Positions 1-8,637 are shown, counted from the first letter of the stretch. The stretch is DNA of 64,000 nt from JAIEPW01 sp964471915 (GCA_964471915.1 CAYYID010000003.1:92808-156807), one strand, 5' to 3'. Made by a program: numbers and translations. The notes: generated by a model not told the origin, from the sequence alone.

Positions 1-762
1 CGCGCCGGTGACGAACGCGGCGTCGTCGGAGAGCAGCCACAGCGCGGGACCCACCAGGTCCCGGGGATCGCCGAAGCGGCCCATCGGCGTGTGCGCGAGC
101 ACGGCCTCGCCCCGCGGCGTCCGGACCCCGGTGGCCGGGTCTGTCAGCAAGCCGCGGTTCTGCTCGGTGAGAAAGAATCCGGGCGCCAGCGCGTTCACCC
201 GGATGCGCGGCGAATACTCGCGCGCCAGGTGCACGGCCAGCCAGCGCGTCGTGTTCTCCAGCGCCGCCTTCGCCGCCGAGTAGCCGATCACCCGCGTCAG
301 CGGCCGTCCCGCGCTCATCGAGGAAACGTTCAGGATCGCGCCCGCGCCCCGCTGCGCCATCCGCCGGCCCACCACCTGACTGACCAGCACCGTCCCGAGC
401 CAGTTCAACTCGACGATCCCGCGCAGCGCTTCTTCGGACAGGTCGAAGAACTTCCGCTCCGGTTGCGTCATGGCTTCCGGACGGTTGCCGCCCGCGCCGT
501 TCAGCAGCAGATCGATCGGGCCGAGTTCGCATTCGGCCTGCTCCACGGCAGCTTCCACCTCGTCCCGCCGCAGCACGTCGCCCGGAACGGCGAGGGCGCG
601 CGCCCCCTCCGGGAAGGTCGCAAGCACCCGCCGCGCCTTGTCCATGTCCCGCGCCAGCAGGCACACCGCCGCGCCCTCCGCCGCCAGCGCCCGCGCGAGT
701 TCCCGGCACAGGACCCCCGTACCGCCCGTGACGAAGGCCGTGCGACCCGCGAACCGGCTCAT
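1..762 (-). CDS. uxuB: SDR oxidoreductase, D-mannonate oxidoreductase type (3' end cut off)
   Basis: Classical short-chain dehydrogenase; 254 codons are visible and the C-terminus lies outside the window. Seen: the Rossmann motif TGGTGVLC near residue 13, an NGAGGN segment, an FFDL-to-NWLGT segment, a serine in NVSSMSA and the catalytic YSAAK. The GGN/FFDL/N-GT pattern is typical of the SDR-type fructuronate reductases (YjmF/UxuB) that convert D-fructuronate to D-mannonate with NAD(P)H, probably in the cytoplasm. The start codon overlaps the stop of the upstream uxaE by four bases, so the genes are translationally coupled. With uxaC and uxaE it completes a galacturonate/glucuronate to mannonate route. 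Family is sure; exact substrate rests on context. Confidence 0.72.
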   Translation of the reverse strand, partial: MSRFAGRTAFVTGGTGVLCRELARALAAEGAAVCLLARDMDKARRVLATFPEGARALAVPGDVLRRDEVEAAVEQAECELGPIDLLLNGAGGNRPEAMTQPERKFFDLSEEALRGIVELNWLGTVLVSQVVGRRMAQRGAGAILNVSSMSAGRPLTRVIGYSAAKAALENTTRWLAVHLAREYSPRIRVNALAPGFFLTEQNRGLLTDPATGVRTPRGEAVLAHTPMGRFGDPRDLVGPALWLLSDDAAFVTGA

Positions 763-2150
763 GCGCTGCCTCCGAACGCCGCAAAGTGCCTGCGGAAGTG
801 CCGCTCCACCGCGGTGTGGCAGGCATCCTCGTGGCGCGCGAGCGATTCGCGCAGACGAGACCCGAGCTCGGGGTCCTGGATCACGGAGCCGAAGGTCACG
901 TGCAGGATCTCGCGAGCATGGAAGTCGTCGAGCAGATTCACGGGCGCCATCTTTTCGACCTCCGCCGAGACATGATAGGTCGCCCGGTCCTCGGGGTAGC
1001 GGCGCCGGGCGAGCGCGACGACTTCCGCGAACAGCGGCGCGTCGTGTTCGCTCACCACGCGCAGCGCTTCGAGGTACGAGGTCCCGGCGGTCTTGAGGTG
1101 CACTCGTGATCCGGCGATCCGCGCCACGACCGGGTAGATGGCGAACTTGTCGGATCCCGAATGCAGGCTCAGCTTGTAAGGGCCGTACTCGCTTTGGATC
1201 CGGAAATGCTCCGCGAAGTTCCGGGCGAACGCGTCGAGATCGCCGAGGTAGTCCACGCCCTTTTCGAACGTGCCGAGGTACCGGGGCGCCAGGCTCACCC
1301 AGCGCACCCCGAGCCGGCGCAGCTCGTGCGCCAGATAGGCGTGCTCGGCGGGTGAGGTGACGGTGTCCGTTTCGTCGACGCTCATCTCCATTTCGAACGG
1401 CCGCCCGGACATCGTCTCGGCCAGGCGCCGGTACATTGCGGCGGTATGCAACACCACGCGACCGTATTTCACGGCGGCCCGCGCTACTTCTTCCTCCGGT
1501 CCAGGAATGGCGCGGCGTACGTCGGCCCAGGTGGTCTCCAACTGGCCCCAGGGAAGATCGGGCAGGCGGTGCGCGAGTTCGGCCGCGCCCGCGGTGTCCG
1601 CCGCCGCGTCCACGTGCGCGCCCGGGTCGATGGTGAAAAAGGTATAGCCGGCAGCCGCGAAGGCATCGATGTCCGCGACAGTCTTCAAATGATCCGCGTC
1701 GGCGCCGAAACCCTCGCGCCAGCCCTCGCGGAACGCGCCCCAAACCGCGTCGTCGAGCACCTGGCGCGGGGTGCGTCCCGTGCGGGCGTTCTCCCGGACC
1801 GACTGCTGCGCGAGGATCGCCGCGAAGCCGCTGTCTCGCAGCGCGCGCACGTGGCCCGGCGTGGCGAGGCCGAGACGGTCGCCGCAGCCGGCGGAACGCG
1901 CCAGCCCGAGGACGCTCGGCTGCAGGTGCGGAACCCGCGCGCGCAGCGCCGCCAGATTCTCCGCGGTGGGCCGCGCGAGCGTCAGCGTCCGGCCGCCCGC
2001 GATCGGCTCCCGCTCCCCGCCGAAGCCCGGCACGCCCGCCGTGATCTCCGCGAGCAGCCCCTCGCCGCGCCGGCGGACGAAGCACAACTCCGCGCCGTCC
2101 GCCGCGACCGCGGTGTCGCGGCGGACTTCGAGTCCCGGCAGTTCAGGCAA
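759..2150 (-). CDS. uxaE: Tagaturonate epimerase family protein (UxaE)
   Basis: A 463-residue protein matching the UxaE family, which epimerises D-tagaturonate to D-fructuronate and so links galacturonate to glucuronate catabolism without a tagaturonate reductase. Seen: a barrel-like pattern, the family-typical LHSGSDKF motif about residue 330, the MEMSVDETDT segment about residue 255, and an HLKTAGTSYLEAL segment. Length agrees with the family. It lies between uxaC (8-base overlap upstream) and the SDR (4-base overlap downstream), which is the strongest support for the assignment. The alternative, an unassigned sugar isomerase-like protein, is less likely given these neighbours. Confidence 0.8.
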   Translation of the reverse strand: MPELPGLEVRRDTAVAADGAELCFVRRRGEGLLAEITAGVPGFGGEREPIAGGRTLTLARPTAENLAALRARVPHLQPSVLGLARSAGCGDRLGLATPGHVRALRDSGFAAILAQQSVRENARTGRTPRQVLDDAVWGAFREGWREGFGADADHLKTVADIDAFAAAGYTFFTIDPGAHVDAAADTAGAAELAHRLPDLPWGQLETTWADVRRAIPGPEEEVARAAVKYGRVVLHTAAMYRRLAETMSGRPFEMEMSVDETDTVTSPAEHAYLAHELRRLGVRWVSLAPRYLGTFEKGVDYLGDLDAFARNFAEHFRIQSEYGPYKLSLHSGSDKFAIYPVVARIAGSRVHLKTAGTSYLEALRVVSEHDAPLFAEVVALARRRYPEDRATYHVSAEVEKMAPVNLLDDFHAREILHVTFGSVIQDPELGSRLRESLARHEDACHTAVERHFRRHFAAFGGSA

Positions 2151-3549
2151 GCCGATACGCCCTCCTCGCCAGTCCGCCGGCCAGATCCCGGATCATTTCG
2201 AAGGCATCGTCCCGGTCCAGGACGTCGCGCGCCACCAGCCCGGCGAGCCAGTCCGCATCGACGCGCCGCGCCAGATCGTGCCGCGCGGGGATCGACGGAA
2301 ACGCGCGCGTGTCGTCATTGAAACCGGCCGTATTGTAGATCCCGGCGGTCTCCATCGCCTGGTCGCGGAAGCGGCGCATCCCGTTCAGGCTATCGTGAAA
2401 CCACCACGGCGGGCCGAGCTTCACCGCCGGATAATGTCCGGCCAGCGGCGCGAGTTCCCGCGCGTACGCCGTTTCGTCGAGCGTGAACAGGATCAGCGTC
2501 AGCCGCGGATCGTTGCCGAAACAGTCGAGCAGCGGCTTCAGGTTCCGCGTGTATTCGGCGGCGATCGGAATATCGGCGCCTTTGTCCATGCCGAAGCGCG
2601 CGAATACTTGCGGGTTGTGATCGCGCCAGGACCCCGGGTGCAGTTGCATCACCAGGCCGTCCTCGATGCTCATCCGCGCGCACTCGAGCAGCATGTGCCC
2701 CGTGAAGCGGCGCGTGTCGTCCGCATCGGCCATGCCGTGCAGCGCCCGGGCGAAGATCGCTTCCAGGGCTCCGGCGTCGAGCGTTTCGGCGTAGGGCGTT
2801 AGCGCGGCGTGGTCGGTGGCCGTGGCCCCGAGGGCGCGGAAGAAGGTCCGGCGTTCCTCGAGCGCCTGAACCAAGCGCGCAGCGGAGGTGATCTCGTAGC
2901 CGCACACCCCGCCCAGCGCGGCGAGGTTCTCGCGCCAGCCCGGGCGGTCGAGATTGAGGACGCCGTCGGGGCGGAACGTCGGGATCACTCGCCCCGGCCA
3001 GTTGGAGGCGCGGATCGCCCGGTGGGCCTCCAGCGAATCGTGCGCCGCGTCGGTGGTCGCCAGCACCTCGATGCGGAAGCGGTCGAACAGGCGCCGGGGG
3101 GCGAACTCCGGCTCCGCCAGGCGCTGTTCGAGATGATCGTAGATCGCGTCGGCGGACTTGAGCGTCAGCTTCTCGGTGACGCCGAAGACGCCGGCCAGTT
3201 CCTCGCGGATCCAGATGCCGGTTGGGGTGCCGCGGAACAGGTGGAAGTGTTCGGCGAAGCGCCGCCAGATGCGGCGGTGGTCCTGCTCCACCGGACCGCC
3301 GTCGCGGCGGGGAACGCCGAGGTCCTCGAGCGGGATGCCCTGCGAATAGAACATCCGGAAGATGTAATGGTCCGGAATGATCAGCAGTTCGGCGGGAGAG
3401 CCGAAGCGCGCCTCCGGGTCCGCGAACAGGCGCGGGTCGACATGCCCGTGCGGGCACACGAGCGGTGCGGCGGCGATGCTCTCGTACAGTTCGCGCGCCA
3501 GCGGGCGGGTGGAAGGATCCGGCGCGAAGTAGCGGTCGGGGTCGAGAAT
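2143..3549 (-). CDS. uxaC: Glucuronate/galacturonate isomerase UxaC with apparent ATT start
   Basis: Uronate isomerase of the amidohydrolase superfamily, converting D-glucuronate to fructuronate and D-galacturonate to tagaturonate. Seen: the metal-binding CPHGHVDP motif, the DHYIFRMFYSQG segment and a C-terminal ending in GLARRAYRLA. No ATG, GTG or TTG gives the full N-terminus: the first conventional start (GTG, codon at 3457-3459) lies at the HxH motif itself and would remove the conserved N-terminal helix. The frame is open upstream to a TGA at 3565-3567, and a GAGGAG Shine-Dalgarno sits six bases before an ATT at 3547-3549. Starting there gives 468 residues, close to the usual 470. I infer an ATT start. 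First gene of the operon. Confidence 0.85.
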   Translation of the reverse strand: MLDPDRYFAPDPSTRPLARELYESIAAAPLVCPHGHVDPRLFADPEARFGSPAELLIIPDHYIFRMFYSQGIPLEDLGVPRRDGGPVEQDHRRIWRRFAEHFHLFRGTPTGIWIREELAGVFGVTEKLTLKSADAIYDHLEQRLAEPEFAPRRLFDRFRIEVLATTDAAHDSLEAHRAIRASNWPGRVIPTFRPDGVLNLDRPGWRENLAALGGVCGYEITSAARLVQALEERRTFFRALGATATDHAALTPYAETLDAGALEAIFARALHGMADADDTRRFTGHMLLECARMSIEDGLVMQLHPGSWRDHNPQVFARFGMDKGADIPIAAEYTRNLKPLLDCFGNDPRLTLILFTLDETAYARELAPLAGHYPAVKLGPPWWFHDSLNGMRRFRDQAMETAGIYNTAGFNDDTRAFPSIPARHDLARRVDADWLAGLVARDVLDRDDAFEMIRDLAGGLARRAYRLA

Positions 3550-3555
3550 GGCAGG

Positions 3556-3561
3556 CTCCTC
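3556..3561 (-). promoter_or_regulatory. Ribosome binding site that fixes the uxaC ATT start
   Basis: The minus strand reads GAGGAG here, six bases upstream of the ATT codon at 3547-3549. It lies between the in-frame TGA and that ATT, so the only codon at proper distance from it in the uxaC frame is ATT. Confidence 0.6.
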
Positions 3562-3615
3562 GGATCAATCTCGCGCACCGGCAAGGGTGCCTGTCAAGTG
3601 GCCGGCCGGGCGGCT

Positions 3616-4401
3616 ATGATGATCGGCGTGCAGCCGGTGGAGCGTTTCACGGACCGCGCGGACTACTACGCCAGGTATCGCCCCGGTTATCCGGACGCCG
3701 TGGTGGAGGCGATCGCGCGAGAAACAGCGCTGCCGCAGGACGCGCTGGTGGCCGACATCGGTTCCGGCACCGGGATCTCGGCGGAGCTGTTCCTGCGGCA
3801 CGGGTATCGCGTGGCGGGTGTGGAGCCCAACGCCGCGATGCGCGCGGCGGCGGAGCAGGCGCTCGCCCGGCACCCCGAGTTCCGCAGCGTGGACGGGCGC
3901 GCCGAGGCGACCGGCTTGCCGGACAGTGCCATCGACCTGATCGCCGCTGCCACGGCGTTCCACTGGTTCGACCCGGAGGGCGCGCGCCGGGAGTGGCTCC
4001 GCATCCTCAAGCCTGACGGCTGGATCGCGTTGCTGTGGAACCGCCGCCGCGACCACGGGGACTTCATGGGTCCCTACGAAGCGCTGCTGCGGGCGCATGC
4101 GCCCGGTTATGCCGAACAATGGAGCGGGCACCGGCAGCGGTCTCGTCTTTCGGCTGCGGAATTTCTGCCCGGCGCGCGGACGCTGCGGTTCGACAATGCG
4201 CAGGACCTCGATCTCGAGAGCCTGCGCGGGCGCGCGTTGTCGTCGTCATACGCGCCGCTGCCGGGATCCGCGGCGTATCCCGAGTTTGCCCGCGCCTTGG
4301 AAACCCTGTTCGCGGCGCACCAGCGGGAGGGCCGGATCCGCTTCGTCTACGAGACGGAGCTGTACCTCGGCCGTCCGGCGGTTACTGCTTCTCGCCCGTG
4401 A
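3616..4401 (+). CDS. Class I SAM-dependent methyltransferase
   Basis: A 261-residue protein of the UbiE/Methyltransf_11 type. Seen: N-terminal RYRPGYPDAVVEAI, SAM-binding motif I DIGSGTGISAE about residue 47, VEPNAAM (acidic end of beta 2), the AATAFHWFD segment about residue 115 and LKPDGWIALLWNRR. The FHWFD motif and overall length fit the small-molecule methyltransferases often called trans-aconitate-like or yeast YHR209W-like; the substrate cannot be told. ATG 3616 is the first of two tandem ATGs; a GTG four codons later is possible. Divergent from uxaC, and its 3' end overlaps the convergent small secreted protein gene by 20 bases. Confidence 0.85.
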   Translation: MMIGVQPVERFTDRADYYARYRPGYPDAVVEAIARETALPQDALVADIGSGTGISAELFLRHGYRVAGVEPNAAMRAAAEQALARHPEFRSVDGRAEATGLPDSAIDLIAAATAFHWFDPEGARREWLRILKPDGWIALLWNRRRDHGDFMGPYEALLRAHAPGYAEQWSGHRQRSRLSAAEFLPGARTLRFDNAQDLDLESLRGRALSSSYAPLPGSAAYPEFARALETLFAAHQREGRIRFVYETELYLGRPAVTASRP

Positions 4402-4729
4402 AGGTCCCGCTGCCGAGCGAGCCGAGCGACACTTTACCCTTCATCTTCGTCGCGCTTTCGATGGTGGCGGTGTACTTCACTTCCATCTCTTCGCCAGTCG
4501 GCGCGGCCTTGAAGCCGAACACCGCCGTGTCGCCTTTCACGGTGCCGGTCACCGGATGCTCGCCGAGCTGTCCCTTGTAAGTGCCGGTAAGCGTGTCGCC
4601 CTTTTGCGTGAACGTCCACTCGGACTGCGTGGAGCCCATCTCCGACTCGACGCTGAACTTCCACTTTCCAGTAATGTCGGCCGCGAACGTGAGCGCGGCG
4701 GAGAGCAGCAAGAGACTCAGGGTCTTCAT
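4382..4729 (-). CDS. Small secreted protein, 115 residues
   Basis: A signal peptide of about 17 residues (MKT, hydrophobic stretch, then TFAA) precedes a mature domain of about 98 residues starting DITGKWKF and rich in Thr/Gly with alternating beta pattern (TLTGTYKGQ, VTGTVKGDT, GSGTFTGEK). This pattern, often seen in small acidobacterial exported proteins, suggests a small beta-barrel or lipocalin-like fold; no catalytic motif is seen. It is 32 bases downstream of the sulfatase-like gene on the same strand and may share its transcript. Function unknown. Confidence 0.75.
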   Translation of the reverse strand: MKTLSLLLLSAALTFAADITGKWKFSVESEMGSTQSEWTFTQKGDTLTGTYKGQLGEHPVTGTVKGDTAVFGFKAAPTGEEMEVKYTATIESATKMKGKVSLGSLGSGTFTGEKQ

Positions 4730-4761
4730 TTCTTCAGGATACTGTCCGCGGAGCGGGTGCG

Positions 4762-5964
4762 TCACCCGCGGGCTTGCCGCCACGCGTTGCATTCGCCCGT
4801 CAGGCGATCCTTGACCGTGAGATATCCCGGGTCGTCGAAACGGTTGGTGCGCTCCGCCGCGTCCGCGCGCAGATCGTAGAGTTCGCCCGTGCCCGTGGGC
4901 CGCAGGATTACCTTGAAGCGGGCATCGCGAGCCATGAAATGATCGCCGGCCGCGGCAAACACCGTGGATCGCCAGGTGATGCCGCGCTTCTTCTGTTCTT
5001 TCACGGTAACCGGCAGCGGGCGGCCGGGCAGCACCGGCGACAGGCTGCGACCCGTGGCGCCGGCGGGCGCGTCGAAACCGGCGACGTCCGCAATCGTGGG
5101 CGCGAGGTCGAAACCGCTGGCGAGTTCGGGCGTCGTCGCCTGCACGGGCACGCGGCCCGGCCAGCTGACGATCAGCGGCACCTGTATCACGGGATCGAGG
5201 AAGCTGGGCGGGTTCGCCGTGTTGGCGTCGGACCATAAGCCGCGGCGGCCGAGGAACGAGCCCGCGGACGCGGTGAAGACGATCATCGTCTCAAGGGCGA
5301 GGCCGCTCGAGCGAAGTTGCCGGGTGAGGGCGACGATGCCGGCGTCGGCCCACGAAAGTGTCGCCGCGGCCTGGCGCAAATGGTCGACGATGCCTTCGAA
5401 GCGCGGACGGTCCGCGCGGGAGAGCGCGGCGGCCGGCCGCTCCCAGTTCACGCTGTCGAAGCTCTCCTGAGCGAACAGCGCCAGGTGCTCGGGCGGCAGA
5501 CCGGCCGGCGGATCCGCGGGATTCGGATAGCGCACCGTGAGCGCGAAGGGCTTCCCGGCTTGCTGCTGCTTCAGGAAGTCGAGCGCCTGCGCCGTGATGG
5601 CTTGCGGCGTCCCCGAGGTGCAGTTTTCGACCTTGTAGCCCTTTTGCGCGAGGCTCGCGCCGATCGCCCCGGCGTCCGGCTTGGCCGCGAGCTGGGCCGG
5701 CGTGAGCCCGCTCAGCAACGACGAGTACCCGAACGGCGCCGCGGGGCTGGCCGCGAACGCGTAGAGGAACCGGAGGCCGGCGCGCGCTAGTTCGTCGATC
5801 CCGGGCGTGCGGAACGCGCGGTTGCCGTAACAGCCCGGCATCCAGGAGCCGACGCCGTCAATGGTCAGCAGGACGATATTGGGCCGCGCGGCAGGCGCGG
5901 CGGCTTTCTTATCCTGCGCGGCCAGCGGCGCGGCGGCGAGTGAGAGGAAGTGTCTGCGATTCAT
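4762..5964 (-). CDS. Sulfatase-fold protein lacking the formylglycine cysteine
   Basis: A 400-residue protein of the alkaline phosphatase/sulfatase superfamily. Start chosen at MNRRHFLSLAAAPLAAQ, a Tat-like/Sec signal; an upstream ATG adds eight residues inside the permease gene. Seen: RPNIVLLTIDGVGSW (first metal aspartate), CYGNRAFRTPGIDELA, and a C-terminal GELYDLRAD segment typical of sulfatases. Where active sulfatases have C/S-x-P-S/A-R, this has SPAAPFGYSSLLSG: no cysteine or serine nucleophile and no arginine. It is therefore probably not an active FGly sulfatase; a binding role, a different hydrolase activity or decay are all possible. It starts eight bases after the ABC permease stop. 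Confidence 0.78.
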   Translation of the reverse strand: MNRRHFLSLAAAPLAAQDKKAAAPAARPNIVLLTIDGVGSWMPGCYGNRAFRTPGIDELARAGLRFLYAFAASPAAPFGYSSLLSGLTPAQLAAKPDAGAIGASLAQKGYKVENCTSGTPQAITAQALDFLKQQQAGKPFALTVRYPNPADPPAGLPPEHLALFAQESFDSVNWERPAAALSRADRPRFEGIVDHLRQAAATLSWADAGIVALTRQLRSSGLALETMIVFTASAGSFLGRRGLWSDANTANPPSFLDPVIQVPLIVSWPGRVPVQATTPELASGFDLAPTIADVAGFDAPAGATGRSLSPVLPGRPLPVTVKEQKKRGITWRSTVFAAAGDHFMARDARFKVILRPTGTGELYDLRADAAERTNRFDDPGYLTVKDRLTGECNAWRQARG

Positions 5965-5971
5965 GTCGTGT

Positions 5972-6826
5972 TCAGAGGACGTCGGCAAAGCCGCGCTTGA
6001 GGTGGCGGAAAAACAGTCCGCCGATCAGAAACATCGCGACCGCGCCGGCGGTGATCGCGGCCAGCTCCCGCCAGTCGGGCCAGGCGGCCGAAAGCAGGCG
6101 GGCGCGGTAGGCGTTCACCAGGTGCGCCATCGGGTTCAGCTTCACCACCCAGCGGAAGCGCTCCGGGATTTGCTCGGCATTGATGAAGACGGGCGTGATC
6201 CAGAACCACAGCGTCATCACCACGGTGAAGATCTGCGCGGTGTCGCGGAGGTACACCTGCAGGCTCGCGACGATCCACGCCACGCCCACGGCAAACAGCC
6301 CGGTGAGGAACATATACAGCGGCAGCCAGACCACGCCCGGCGAGGCGGAGCCTAGCACGAACAGCGTCGCCACCAGCACCAGCCCCACCGCGATCGCGTG
6401 GTGGATTAGCGAGGAAAGAAAAATCGAGACCGGAAGGATCTCGCTGGGAAAGACCGTTTTGGTGATCAGGTTCGACTGCTCTACCAGGCACGACGCCGAG
6501 CGCGTCGTCGTCTCCTGGAACAGCAGCCACGGCAGAAATCCGGCGAAGAGAAAGATCGGGTAATTCGACGTCAGCGACCCGGCGGGCAGCCGGTAGTCGA
6601 GGCACACCTCGAAAACGAAGGTCCAACTGGCCAGCAGCACCAGCGGATGGATGACGCCCCACAGCCACCCCGCGGCGCTGCCGACGAAGCGCTGGCGGAA
6701 GTCGCGGCGCACGAGCTGGGTGAGCAGAGCCCGCCGCTCGACCAGATTCCGCGCAAAAAAAGCTCCGGGGAGGCGCATGGGTGGAATCTCTATCTTAACT
6801 TGCGGCTGGATTCCGCGATCTGCCAC
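5972..6826 (-). CDS. ABC-2 type transporter permease, polysaccharide-export family
   Basis: Integral membrane protein of 284 residues if the GTG at 6826 is used, or 268 from the ATG at 6778 (MRLPGAFF), which fits the family better. Seen: LLTQLVRRDFRQRFVGS before the first membrane segment, WGVIHPLV, about six hydrophobic segments, and the C-terminal NPMAHLVNAYR typical of Wzm/TagG/RfbA permeases for O-antigen, teichoic acid or other glycans. No ATP-binding subunit lies next to it in this window, which is unusual because these are normally paired. The next gene downstream on the same strand is the sulfatase-like protein. Confidence 0.85.
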   Translation of the reverse strand: MADRGIQPQVKIEIPPMRLPGAFFARNLVERRALLTQLVRRDFRQRFVGSAAGWLWGVIHPLVLLASWTFVFEVCLDYRLPAGSLTSNYPIFLFAGFLPWLLFQETTTRSASCLVEQSNLITKTVFPSEILPVSIFLSSLIHHAIAVGLVLVATLFVLGSASPGVVWLPLYMFLTGLFAVGVAWIVASLQVYLRDTAQIFTVVMTLWFWITPVFINAEQIPERFRWVVKLNPMAHLVNAYRARLLSAAWPDWRELAAITAGAVAMFLIGGLFFRHLKRGFADVL

Positions 6827-6838
6827 ACTTGGGGAGAC

Positions 6839-7570
6839 ATGCGCGCAATGGCCGTCGCACTGGCGCTCCTGCCGTTGCCGATGCTCGCGGCGGACCCGGC
6901 CGGGTTCGGCAAGTTCGTCTTCGCCGTGGAATGGCGGCTGATCCGCGCGGGGACGGTGCGCGTGCAGGTGGAGCCGGTTCCCGACTCGAACAAGGGCCGC
7001 GCGCTGGTCTATGCCGAATCACAAGGGCTGGTGGCGGCGCTCTACAAGCTCCTCGACCAATACCAGGCGGACTACACGGACGGCTGTCAGGTTTCGAGCG
7101 TTCTCAACGCACTCGAAGGGCGCCGGCACCGCGAGACCCGCATCACGATCGACGCGGCGCGCAAGCGCGCCGCCTACGTCGAAAAGGACCTCAAGAACAA
7201 TTCCACGGTGAAGGCGCAGGAAATCGACGTGGCGGCGTGCGTCCACGACATCCCCGGCGCGTTGATGAAGCTGCGGACCACGAAGATCGAGACCGGCAAG
7301 ACCGCGGAGATCCCCGTGACCGACGGCAAGAAGTTCGCGCGAGTCCGGGTCACTGCGCAGGAGAAGGTCCCAGTGAAGACGCCCGGCGCGGGTCTGGTGA
7401 ACGCGATTCGCCACGAGGTGTTCCTCTTTGACGGCGTCATCTACCAGCGCAACGCGCGGCTGGATGTCTGGATCTCTGACGACGAGCGCCGCCTGCCCGT
7501 GCAGATCCGCGTGCGGACGCAGTTTCCGATCGGTACTATCACGCTGACTCTGGAGAAGGAAGAGAAATGA
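6839..7570 (+). CDS. Secreted DUF3108-family protein
   Basis: A 243-residue protein with a short signal peptide (hydrophobic residues 4-17, then AAD). The mature part begins with a beta-rich FVFAVEWRLIRAGTV segment, contains an SVLNALEGRRHRETRI region, and ends in DVWISDDERRLPVQIRV, which matches the DUF3108 pattern of predicted periplasmic beta-structured proteins. ATG 6839 follows a GGGGAG ribosome site at 6831-6836. It is divergent from the ABC permease and overlaps the SGNH hydrolase by four bases (ATGA), so the two are coupled. Function unknown. Confidence 0.8.
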   Translation: MRAMAVALALLPLPMLAADPAGFGKFVFAVEWRLIRAGTVRVQVEPVPDSNKGRALVYAESQGLVAALYKLLDQYQADYTDGCQVSSVLNALEGRRHRETRITIDAARKRAAYVEKDLKNNSTVKAQEIDVAACVHDIPGALMKLRTTKIETGKTAEIPVTDGKKFARVRVTAQEKVPVKTPGAGLVNAIRHEVFLFDGVIYQRNARLDVWISDDERRLPVQIRVRTQFPIGTITLTLEKEEK

Positions 7571-8637
7571 GACTGACCCTGAGTCTCGCGGCCGCGCTGG
7601 CCGTGTTCGCGCAGACGGTCCCGGACGGAGTGCTGCCCGCCGCGGAGCTGGACCGCCTGGCGGTGGCCGCGGCGCAGCTGATGGAATCCACCGCCGCGGC
7701 GGTGCCGGACCTGCCGCGCGCCGCGGCCCCGTTGGTGACCAACGCCCGGCAAGCGCGCGAGGATCTGCGGCGCCGGTCCACCAGCGCGCCGGCGGCCCGG
7801 GCGCTGGCCGGCGCGGTTCGCGCTTACCTCGCGGTGGCGGACGCCACACCCAAGCCGCGACCGTTTCCGGAAGAGGCGCGCAAGCAGTTCGCCGAGTTGC
7901 GCGGTGTGTCCCAGCGGCTGGACGAGCACTTCGACGCGCTGGTGGACCTGAAAGAAGCCAACGAGCGCCCCGCGGATCCGGACGGCTTCGGACGCTACCG
8001 CGAAGCGAACCAAAAGCTCGCCCCGCCGTCGGCCGCGAATCCGCGCGTCGTATTCTTCGGCGACTCCATCACCGACTACTGGCGTCTGAACGAGTACTTC
8101 CCGGGAAGGGACTTCGTGAATCGCGGCATCGCCGGCCAGGTGACCGGCCAGATGCTGGGGCGCTACTACGCCGACGCCGTGCGCCTCAAGCCCGGCGCCA
8201 TCCTGCTGCTCGCGGGAACGAACGATCTGGCGCGGGGCACGCCGCTGGCGGTGATCACGGATCACATCGTCATGATGGCCGACCTGGCGCGGGCCAGCGG
8301 CGTCCCCTTGATCCTGGCGAGCGTGCTTCCCGTGAGCGACTACCATGCGCCGAAGAACCCGCTGTTCGAGCGCACGCCGCTGCGGCCGCCCGGCTCCATC
8401 AAGGCGCTGAACGACTGGCTGCGCCAGTTCGCGCAGCAGCGCGGCTACGCCTACGCCGACTATTTCGCCGCGCTCGTGGACCCGTCGGGCCGGCTGAAAG
8501 AGGACTGCGCCGACGACGGCTTGCATCCGAACGCGCTCGGCTACCGCCTCATGGCGCCTGTCGCGTTGCAGGCGATCGACCGAGCATTGCCTCCGGTGCA
8601 ACAAAAAGGTAAGAAGAGCCGTCAGAATGAGAAGTAG
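7567..8637 (+). CDS. Secreted SGNH/GDSL-type hydrolase
   Basis: A 356-residue exported protein with a signal peptide of about 16 residues, a helical Ala-rich region of about 130 residues, then an SGNH hydrolase domain of about 200 residues. Catalytic blocks seen: GDSITDYW with the nucleophile Ser, NRGIAGQ (Gly block), GTNDLARG (Asn block) and DDGLHPNALGY carrying the catalytic Asp-His pair. Such enzymes are esterases or acetylhydrolases acting on carbohydrates or lipids; the NRGIAGQ form resembles the platelet-activating-factor acetylhydrolase/acetylxylan-esterase-like group. The N-terminal helical extension is not part of the usual fold. ATGA overlap with the DUF3108 gene, and its stop directly abuts the next ATG. 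Confidence 0.85.
   Translation: MRLTLSLAAALAVFAQTVPDGVLPAAELDRLAVAAAQLMESTAAAVPDLPRAAAPLVTNARQAREDLRRRSTSAPAARALAGAVRAYLAVADATPKPRPFPEEARKQFAELRGVSQRLDEHFDALVDLKEANERPADPDGFGRYREANQKLAPPSAANPRVVFFGDSITDYWRLNEYFPGRDFVNRGIAGQVTGQMLGRYYADAVRLKPGAILLLAGTNDLARGTPLAVITDHIVMMADLARASGVPLILASVLPVSDYHAPKNPLFERTPLRPPGSIKALNDWLRQFAQQRGYAYADYFAALVDPSGRLKEDCADDGLHPNALGYRLMAPVALQAIDRALPPVQQKGKKSRQNEK

Noticed and set aside
91..975. Long plus-strand open frames opposite the hexuronate genes
   Set aside because: They are the antisense of uxuB/uxaE in GC-rich DNA, have Arg/Pro/Gly-heavy composition and no recognisable motif.
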